Shown: positions 55,978 to 64,000 of the stretch, in pieces | Numbering within the stretch: the first letter of the stretch is position 1 | Layout of the letters: the number at the start of each line of letters is the position of its first letter | Assembly: GCA_018340375.1 (NCBI GenBank) | Contig: JAFFJZ010000003.1 | Location: 53,273,506-53,337,505 of the forward strand | Direction: 5' to 3' | DNA: 64,000 nt | Origin: Gonatopus flavifemur | Lineage: Eukaryota > Arthropoda > Insecta > Hymenoptera > Dryinidae | Made by a program: the position numbers and the translations under genes | The notes under the pieces: generated by a model | What the model was told of the DNA's origin: nothing | What the model saw: the letters and a program-made list of their open reading frames with translations, nothing else | The model's database searches: none

Positions 55978-56853
55978 ATGGGAAATACCAACATCACCGT
56001 CGACACATCAGCGACTTCATCAAATCCAGTGTCAAACAATGTTTCAAATTCCTTGGATGCAGGGAAAAGGATGCAGGAGAATCATCATCATCATCACAAT
56101 TACATGATTTCCTCATCAGTATACAATCTCAATAAATCGGGCACAGAAAGAATTGTTCTAGGACTAGTGTTGTACAAAGAAGGAAAATTTATTCCATGCA
56201 TACAACTGCAAGCAGAGAAATCCAAAGGTATACATTTTGATTTGGATAATTGGATAACACTCCGTAAACATTTTCCAACTATCGATCGTCATTTTGGGAA
56301 TGAAAAATCAAGAAATCCTCCACCTACACCCATCGTTACCGATACGTTCAGAATTTCATTCAAAACTACGTATAATACACCTGTGATAGTTTTTGAATAC
56401 GATTACGAGTACGAGTCTGTGGTAGAGAATACCGTCGTATCATCGGAAGGTGGAATACAAGAACGTGACGGTGGTGCTGTGAAAAAACGGAAAAACATTT
56501 TCACCGTTTCAATCACTTTGCAAAAAGTGTCATTTGAAGGATTGAAGAATTTACATCGGTGTGTAATTCAACGTTTGAATTACTTAGAAAATATTTCAGA
56601 CGGTGTGAACGAATGTGTGTTACAATTACATAGGGAACTCATCTCAAGATTACCGAATCGTTTCCACGATAAGGATTTGATTAAACAAGTATTCAACATG
56701 TATGATGAAAACATCGAAGAAGCTGTAAAAAGTGAGCTCATGAGTGAAAATCTGTTTAGTGAGTCCCATTTCGATGTTGTTTATGAAGAAATATGTACTT
56801 TTCATTTGGATGATTTAATTGTTCATTTAATGGAAACTCAAATAATGTTATGA
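55978..56853 (+). CDS. Orphan Polinton accessory protein, opposite strand
   Basis: A 291-residue frame starts at the first ATG after a convincing TATA/initiator promoter. Residues 1-40 are polar and include a five-histidine run (ENHHHHHN). 55-140 has alternating hydrophobic residues suggesting beta strands (RIVLGLVLYKEGKF, TFRISFKTTY). The last ~100 residues look helical and leucine-rich. No signal peptide, transmembrane segment or catalytic motif is seen, and I recognise no family. It is the only gene on the plus strand. Its transcript would end at AATAAA 56991-56996, which lies inside the right terminal repeat. Codon choice is ordinary and the frame is uninterrupted, in contrast to the damaged neighbours. 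Confidence 0.75.
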   Translation: MGNTNITVDTSATSSNPVSNNVSNSLDAGKRMQENHHHHHNYMISSSVYNLNKSGTERIVLGLVLYKEGKFIPCIQLQAEKSKGIHFDLDNWITLRKHFPTIDRHFGNEKSRNPPPTPIVTDTFRISFKTTYNTPVIVFEYDYEYESVVENTVVSSEGGIQERDGGAVKKRKNIFTVSITLQKVSFEGLKNLHRCVIQRLNYLENISDGVNECVLQLHRELISRLPNRFHDKDLIKQVFNMYDENIEEAVKSELMSENLFSESHFDVVYEEICTFHLDDLIVHLMETQIML

Positions 56854-56965
56854 AATAATTTTTCTTTCGTTTCGAAACACTAGAATGAATCTGTATTTCG
56901 AATGAATCATGTTTGTAAATAATTGTATGGAAACAATCGAATCTATTTCTTCATAAATTTTGCTG

Positions 56966-57982
56966 TAATGATATACATATTATATGAAATAATAAAGAAT
57001 TGTACCATCTTACAATCTTTTTTTGTGAATCATCGAATTTGTAGTGGAAATTGAAATACATATCTTATTGTGTAATCTTACATAATGTGTAAAAAGGTTG
57101 ATTTTTGAAATACTTACCTCTGACTCTCCGATTCAAATCCTAAAATACGTTAAGAGTTCATTGATACATTTGACATCATCTTACCTATTATCCTCTCCCA
57201 TCATTATCCTCATTTCATTCAAACCTCTCCCACAGGTCATAATACCAAGGTTCAGTACAGGTACAGAGACAGTACCGAGACATCAAAGAGTTTGGGTTTT
57301 GCCAGGTATAATCTGACACTTGAAGGGAAGAGAGAGAGAGAGAGGAACATCTAGTTCACCCTCAGAACAAAACAAACGGTCAAGAGAGAGAGGAGAAATA
57401 TATCTCTCGCTTTCTTCAATAGGTATATGCATTTGGACATAGGAGACACAGAGTAACCATATCTCTCTCTGTAATATATAACACTGTCTCTTTCTTCAGC
57501 ATACCCTATACATGAAGAAGCTCTCTCTCTCTCTCACCTTGCTTATACATAGACATTACACAGGTAAAATCTCTCACATAGAACAACGATAGAAATAGCC
57601 ATATATTACGCCTGAGAAAAAACCTACCTCCCACCAAGTCATCGCCACCCACCACCACCCACACCACCTCCACCCCATCACCACCCCCATCACCACGCAC
57701 CAGCACCTATCACCCCATCCCCCAACATTCCATCACCACACACCACCACCACCACCTACCACCCAATCACCCAACATTCCATATCCACTCACCACCACCC
57801 ACCACCCACCACCCCCTCAGCCCCCCTTCAAAACTCTCATACACCTGTTCCACCTACCACCTGTTATCTCAGACGACTTATCTAATCTATACAGGTGGAT
57901 CATCTTATCTCAGACAGACTATCTTATCTTATCTATACAGGTGCAGTTTGTTGTGACGGCCCAGACCCGGCAGCATACTACT
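56966..57982. repeat. Right terminal inverted repeat of the Polinton
   Basis: It is the reverse counterpart of 38504-39202, longer by about 300 bp through extra CT/GA-rich sequence (57220-57520) and a segment near 57800-57860. The C-rich side of the GGTGG tract lies at about 57645-57810 on the plus strand. The tip ends CAGCATACTACT. Differences from the left copy amount to scattered substitutions, so the insertion is not very recent. Confidence 0.9.
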
Positions 57983-57988
57983 TACGTA

Positions 57989-58068
57989 TTTTCACGGGAG
58001 TGTCCGAAATGCAGTACTTAGGCGTAGTTTTTGGCGTAATTCGGCGTAGAAGTATTTTCACGAGGGAT
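57989..58068. mobile_element. Right part of the foldback element that received the Polinton
   Basis: GGCGTAATTCGGCGTAGAAG and TATTTTCACGAGGGAT here complement the start of 38202-38503. Confidence 0.65.
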
Positions 58069-60281
58069 GAAATGCGTCGAGAGAAATTGTTCCCTTGTTT
58101 ATTTGATTTTTATGTGAGTTTAAGTTTATGACATGTAATTTCACACCCACTCCCTCATGTGCACATCTTAACTGCTCCAATCACGTAACTACGATAGCTA
58201 CAATCCACATTCAGTAATACAGTCCACGATATGTCTGATGAGCGGTCCATTGTTGGTGAATTTATTCAGCCTACTGATCATTTAATAATGGCAAAGAAGA
58301 TGACATCTATCATATTGTGGAGGTGAAAATGTTCAGTTTCACGAGTACGTTGTGTGGCGTTTTCAAGCATTGAATTGACTCATATCAGCAGGGCTCTTTC
58401 GAGGTCATCGAATGAATGAGCATGCTCGGACTATCAAGCTAACAATATCTTTGTTCATAAATTGTTCCGAAATTGTTTCATGTCGGTGAACATAGCCATG
58501 TCCATCAGTCTTCACCACACAATGTCTTCAAATAGCGTCTATTTTTCACACCTTTAGAAGCAACATCTTTGAATGATCCCATCGTCCTTGCTCTGTGCAA
58601 TGCTGAAGACGTCGAACATTCCATTCGCATGAGGTATCCAAGTGAAAAATCCATTCTATCAGTATTGGGGTTTCTTCACATGACTCTGACTGAATGAGAA
58701 GCTTTTGTCGCCGAGAGCGCAATTGATCCGTGGCAAGAATTTCCAGAACCAAATACCACTGTTGAAGGAAAATTCATCAAAAGGAAAGAAAAGCATGCAT
58801 GATGTCAGATTGAACATGCGAAATTTCATCACTGTCACCTGTACTGAAGTCTTCAATCCCTGTTGAGGAGAGCAGGCTCTCAGCTTAGAAGGAATATGAA
58901 AAAAATGAATACGATGTCTTTTAGAAGATATTCTCATGGATTCTCAAATTCTGCCTCGTATGATTGCGTATATTACGTTGAGCTGATAGGCATATGTTGA
59001 ACGAAAAGCTGTACATGAATTGTTAATTGATTTTATGAACGTTTTGTTGATATACTGTGTAACTCATAGCACATTCAGATATATTGTGAATGTGTATGCC
59101 TCCACACCCCACATAGGGAGATTGAAAAATTCCTCCCGACGCGTCTGAAGGATTTCTGGAATAATTCCAGAAAGTGTCTTATACAACACTAAAAGATATC
59201 TGTTACAGTCTTCGTTTGAAAATTTTCAAGCTTTCCTTAATGGTTCTTTGATATTTTTGAATGTATCTTCCAGTGAATATTTTGAGGATATCTTTCAACG
59301 TTGCATAAGGAATCATCAAAGATATGTTTTGAAGTGTTCCAAAAGAGTGAACGTAAATTGTTATGTGGAATGTATGTAGAAATTTCCATCAAAATTGTTA
59401 ATTGTGTCAATAATGATCCCTGGTAGAAAAGCTGCAAACATTCACCAGACATGTAGTGCTGAACTTATTTCAAGCAGACTACTCGCGAGACACTTGCAAG
59501 AGAAATATCTTGTATGTGGGATAATGAACACGTGCATGCGTATAATGAAACATGCATCTAATATACATGTATTGTTCAATTACTTATTTTTTATTTTTTT
59601 GATTATAATAAACGAGAATATCAATGAGGAAAATATTTAAATATATAAAGTTTTCATTGAAATATCCTTGAATTTTCCCATACTTCACGTATCCGCTATA
59701 TTTTTCAGGCACTCAGCAGTATACGTAGTATACCAAGCACAGAGTGCCTATTGCACCCGCTTTCGTGCAGCGTGCAACAAACAATTTAAACAAATTTAAA
59801 ACTGCAGATGGTTATTCCCATTTTGACAATTTGATTGTTCTTTCCGTACAATATGATGACTTCACGTTGAATGGGTAAAAAATATATCGTGACTTTTGAA
59901 TATTACATGATAACTTTCAATAGAATAAAAAGGAAAATTATGTGAACCCCAAAGTTTTTCTCTACTCCCTGAAGTATCCCATGCGGATTCCATGAACGTG
60001 GAGTAGGAACAACAAAAATGTTGACCGAAGATACTATACACATGTTCGACAAAACATTAGTTCAATTGAATTTGCAAAGATAGACTCCGTGATCCATTTC
60101 CTATGTAACTAGAGAAGCTCCTCAACAGTTTTTATATGCAAATAACAGTTGGAGTTGGGCTCCATTGATTCTCTCACACAGCACAGGAGTTCAAGAAGAG
60201 ATTTTGAGAATTCGTATTGAATTTTCTAAACCCCGATTAAGTTTTTCATAAACTCCCTCTGATCTGGTTTCTGTCCAGCCT
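58069..60281. other. Gene-free region
   Basis: 58200-58760 shares dispersed words with 26690-27420. The minus-strand frame 58546-58752 is short and unrecognised. 59210-59400 contains mirrored words near TTCAACGTTGCATAAGG but no clear element. Confidence 0.35.
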
Positions 60282-60396
60282 TACCAAGTGGTTGACCCGG
60301 GGCGTGGGAACTCGATTCTGGTTGGATGTAATTTTTTCATGTCTAATCAAAATTGATTTCCCACGCTCCAGGCGCCCCGGGTCAACCACTTGGTGA
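60282..60396. repeat. Short palindrome
   Basis: ACCAAGTGGTTGACCCGGGG at the left is complementary to CCCCGGGTCAACCACTTGGT at the right. A stem of more than 25 bp with a loop of about 50 is possible. Confidence 0.7.
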
Positions 60397-60628
60397 ACCT
60401 CCTGTATGGGTTGGAATATTAGTGGAGTAGGGTTTTCAAATAATTCGTTTCGAGCTTCAAAGCTTGTATAACCCTGATTCAGAAAATACATTGAATCTGG
60501 CAAAAGAAATCCCATGGGTTTAGTCAGAACATTGTACAAGATTGAATCACATTTGGCAAGATTCAATTAGAATCAGATTGGAAGAAAAGCATTCATGTGA
60601 TTGAATCTCATTGAAAAAAGTTGAATAA

Positions 60629-60762
60629 GGCCAGAGACTCATGCTAGCGACTGTCGCGCGCGACACCATTAGAAGAAAAAAGAGATCCGAGTTGAAAACA
60701 TCTTCCCTCTGCTTTCTCCTAATGGTGTCGCGCGCCACAGTCGCTAGAATGTGTCTCCGGCC
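60629..60762. mobile_element. Small MITE with TAA target duplication
   Basis: The ends GGCCAGAGACTCATGCTAGC and GCTAGAATGTGTCTCCGGCC are inverted. TAA is present on both sides (60626-60628 and 60763-60765). An inner CGCGCGACACCATTAG pairs with CTAATGGTGTCGCGCG. The GGCC ends and TAA targets are as in PIF/Harbinger-type MITEs. Confidence 0.65.
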
Positions 60763-60966
60763 TAAGATTTGGTCAGAGAACATTGTACAAGAACAAATTG
60801 GATTTGGCAAGAATCAATGAGATTTGGCGATAACCAATGGTTCTTTTAACCAGGAAAGTGTATTTTATTTATTACCGCTTCATCTTGAGCAAGCTGAAGC
60901 ACGGTTGCAACTTGTGACGCCAGAACCGGACGAATTTCGAATAGTCACCTTCGCTTAACATGCATG

Positions 60967-61687
60967 TACCCAGACAGCACTGGGACGTTCTTCGGACGTT
61001 CAGAAAACGTACTTGATCACAAGAAGAACGTTCAAAAAATGTTCCAGGACGTTTTCAAAATGTCGCATAGACATTCCAATGTACAAATGTCCGGTATAGT
61101 CTTATTTAGGTTTCCATGGAACGTTTATGAAACACGTTGAATGAGGATTTGTTAAAGATCAAACTTGTGCCAAATCTTTGAATATTCTCCATTTCGAGGA
61201 GATGCAAATGAACTGCGGTGAAGCCTGTATCGATAGATTTGATAAATTACATTTGCATCTCTTTAATACATTGCAGGTAGTGAAATTTTGTTTCGCGTCA
61301 ATTTTGAGGTTATGTGAATCTTAATATATTGACCTCATTCTTGATAACTTGCATTCTGCCAATAGTTTTGAACTTCTGGAAAATAATATTTCCAAATATT
61401 CAATACAAAACATATTTCTATGATTGTCTGGTACTTTTTTCCCTAGTAAAACTATAAATATACATTTGTATAGGTTAGAGATAAAATACTTGGTTTTCAT
61501 ATAACGTCTCGAAAACGTTCTGGAAACGTACCATAGCATGTGTGAACAATGTCCTCAAAACGTGCTTCCGGACACATTGGATGAATGTTCCTAAGACGTT
61601 TGGAAAATGTGCTTTTGGAAACCAACATCTGTGGGACTTTGGACACGTTTTTAGAACGTTTTGAGAACTTTCGGTGCTGTTTGGGTA
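60967..61687. mobile_element. Non-autonomous element with TACCCAGACAGCAC ends
   Basis: The left end TACCCAGACAGCACTGGGAC and the right end CGGTGCTGTTTGGGTA are inverted. Both sub-terminal regions are rich in AACGT/ACGTT words (60980-61070 and 61500-61660). The central part holds nothing recognisable. Confidence 0.55.
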
Positions 61688-62014
61688 TTAGAAAGAAACA
61701 GCGTTCTGCCATCTTGCATTTCACTCTGACGAAAGATCTCTTTCTCTGCCCTACAGGAAATTTAACCAGTGCTCCCTCCAGTATATTAGAGAGTTCGATG
61801 GCAATAGATGATTTTATGAACTGATAGTTACTTTACTTCTCACCAGTATTTAAGGGGATACTAGCGTCGGTAATTTTGGGAAGTTTGGTGATTCGATATT
61901 TGATTTCTCCGAATGAACATAAAATTCCGGTTATAATGAAGAAACTAAGATTTCTAGCCATACTTGCTGCACTAAAGAACATTTTGATTATAATTTTTTT
62001 CATTTTTCGAGCCT

Positions 62015-62740
62015 AAATAAAAAAAAAACCGGCCAATACGAATTGAAGTGACAGGTATGAATATATTTCAATATTATACCAGATCGCACGATCACTGTCG
62101 GTATCGCAGGTCACGCAGATGTTTTTCTTGTAATATAAATGTTTTTACTTGATATTCACCAAATCACTCAGTTTCCCGCCATTCCTGCTGATGCAAAGAA
62201 TACGCAGAAACCAAACTTTGTTCACTTTCATGCTGAAATAAAAAAAAAACCGGCCAATACGAATTGAAGTGACAGGTATGAATATATTCCAATATTATAC
62301 CAGATCGCACGATCACTGTCGGTATCGCAGGTCACGCAGATGTTTTTCTTGTAATATAAATGTTTTTACTTGATATTCACAAAATCACTCAGTTTCCCGC
62401 CATTCCTGCTGATCCAAAGAATACGCAGAAACCAAACTTTGTTCACTTTCATGCTGAAATAAAAAAAAAACCGGCCAATACGAATTGAAGTGACAGGTAT
62501 GAATATATTTCAATATTATACCAGATCGCACGATCACTGTCGGTATCGCAGGTCACGCAGATGTTTTTCTTGTAATATAAACGTTTCCTTTTGATATCCG
62601 TACAATTATGCAGTTTCCAGACCTTCCTGCTGACCTAAGGAATACTCAAACACCAAACTTTCTCCAATTTCATGTTGCAATAAAAAAAAAAACCGGCCAA
62701 TACGGATGGAAATTACAATAGTAAACATAAATCAATTTAG
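62015..62740. repeat. 221-bp tandem repeat (about 3.3 units)
   Basis: The word ACCGGCCAATACG after an A-run recurs at about 62029, 62250, 62471 and 62693, 221-222 bp apart. The first three units are nearly identical; the last is diverged. Each contains ATCGCACGATCACTGTCGG. Confidence 0.9.
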
Positions 62741-64000
62741 TCACGTTCGTAACCTACAGATGGCGTGGATGTCTCAATAATCATATACATGCCGAGAGCC
62801 GAGAGATCGCGTGGAAAGTATCGGTCAGGGTACCCAAGGTATAATGGTGAAGAAAAAACACGAGTTTCAGCGCCGTCAGGGAGTTGTCTCGGAACTATAA
62901 GTAATATATATATGTATATTTATACATATATACATAAAGTATATCACGTGACCATTGAAAAATCCACGAAAACTCATTGCAAGTGTACAAAAGTTATGAT
63001 GATAGTACATTCTTTCATAAAATGCAACTTTGTATCTTCGTCACTCTATGAAAGAAGAATAAAGTTGTGGAACATTGTTTTCTTGAGATACTAATATTCT
63101 CAAATACTTTCCCAGAATGATTTTTCTGGTAATCAGCGAGTGAAATAAAGAGATGTTGTTTTTTCAAAGACAAATCTGTATAAAGTGAAATAACCAGGCA
63201 TATTGTTGGAATAAATTTCCTGCAAATCAGTAGTAGGTATCCACAACACTTTATTCGATGAAGAAATTGACTGATATATTGGGAGCGCAATGAGTTTTCT
63301 CTAATAATAATTCGTTCAAGTCTAACTATTTATCATTACATGTGTAGTTCAATGCAGTTCCTTTGGAGTAATTTTTGACAGTAAATGTCTGGTAAGTATC
63401 TATTGTGCCAATAGTTTATGATAATCAGAGTAGAGAAAAGTCATTGCGGTCCCAATATATCAGTCAATTTCTTCATCGACTACAGTTTTGTGGATACCTA
63501 CTATTTATCCGCAGGAAATTTATTCCAACGAAAGCCCTGGTTATTTCAGTTCATACAAACTTTTTATTGTAGAAAAAACATATCTTTGTTACTCTATGAA
63601 AGAAGAATAAAGTTGTGGAACATTGTTTTCTCAATATACTAATATTCTCTAATACTTTTCCAGACAAAATTCAATTACTGTCTCTGCTGAGTAATTACCT
63701 TCCCTGGTTGAAGTCGCATAGCAAGTCATAAAAAAATGTTCTCACTATGAGGCGTTATGGATTTTGCAACAGGACATTCATAAGTAAACTTTGAAGTCCT
63801 ATGAATCTGTACTGATGATACATCATGAATACCTATGAATATACATTCATAAGCTTATCGAGAACATTTTCTCATGAATTGCTGAGAGACTTTAACTAGG
63901 GTGATCTGTTACATTCATCGAGTGTTGTATTTTCAAATACTTTGCCAACGAATACTTAATCAGTGTCCATAGATTAGGTAATCACTCAGCAGAGACAGTA
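62741..64000. other. Repeat-bearing, gene-free end of window
   Basis: 62826-62905 is half of the CAGGGTACCCAAGGTATAAT family seen at 7548-7956. 63036-63120 and 63575-63664 are direct copies (CTCTATGAAAGAAGAATAAA). Between them, 63130-63300 and 63425-63575 are inverted copies (for example CAATATATCAGTCAATTTCT at about 63451 and its complement near 63270). No gene is seen. Confidence 0.55.

Larger units (their letters stand above)
38504..57982. mobile_element. Polinton/Maverick element, full length but decayed
   Basis: The 19,479-bp element begins AGTAGTATGCTGCC and ends with its exact complement, within long inverted repeats. A 6-bp near-perfect target duplication (TACGTT/TACGTA) borders it; both features are diagnostic of the group. 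It encodes all hallmark functions: protein-primed polymerase, retroviral-type integrase, packaging ATPase, adenovirus-type protease, and major and minor capsid proteins. Eleven genes lie on the minus strand and one on the plus strand. The polymerase, penton and one accessory gene are damaged, so this copy could move only with help. Confidence 0.95.

Overview
The window is AT-rich, repeat-dominated eukaryotic DNA with no recognisable host gene. Full-length animal-type DNA transposons, an arthropod-style initiator (TCAGT) 33 bp downstream of a TATA box, and a Polinton/Maverick element all point to an arthropod, most likely an insect. The order cannot be fixed from this sequence; a hymenopteran is only a guess.

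Region 1-4.5 kb is a nest. A foldback element (142-4531) was entered near its axis by a second foldback (724-1917), and a Tc1/mariner DD41D element (1920-3947) sits directly on the right-hand TA of that second foldback. Region 5.9-11.3 kb is a decayed piggyBac element with inverted sub-terminal arrays of ~130-bp units, further interrupted by nested palindromes. Regions 12.6-19.2 kb and 30.7-35.2 kb are inverted copies of one unclassified ~2.5-kb sequence. The first copy holds another foldback plus mariner copy 2, and the second holds mariner copy 3, which has an intact transposase. Between them lie a hAT transposase pseudogene (20.4-23.1 kb), a 143-bp tandem repeat with a self-complementary core (24.8-25.2 kb), and small MITEs in otherwise anonymous DNA.

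The main object is a Polinton/Maverick at 38504-57982 (19,479 bp), with long terminal inverted repeats and a 6-bp target duplication (TACGTT/TACGTA). It landed inside a small foldback element whose halves lie at 38202-38503 and 57989-58068. On the minus strand, from right to left, are: a four-exon spliced acidic-protein gene, protein-primed DNA polymerase B, packaging ATPase, a small conserved basic/hydrophobic protein, a conserved accessory protein, a retroviral-type integrase with chromodomain, penton-like minor capsid protein, a basic putative core protein, a double-jelly-roll major capsid protein, a conserved hypothetical, and an adenovirus-type cysteine protease. One accessory gene (55978-56853) reads the other way with a clear TATA/initiator promoter. 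Integration, replication, packaging, capsid and maturation functions are therefore all present.

The copy is decayed. The polymerase has two frameshifts, one in-frame UGA and a 1,825-bp TA-flanked transposon insertion. The penton and the accessory gene before the integrase each carry one in-frame UGA. Integrase, ATPase, major capsid and protease remain open. Most of the rest of the window is palindromic mobile DNA, often nested several layers deep.
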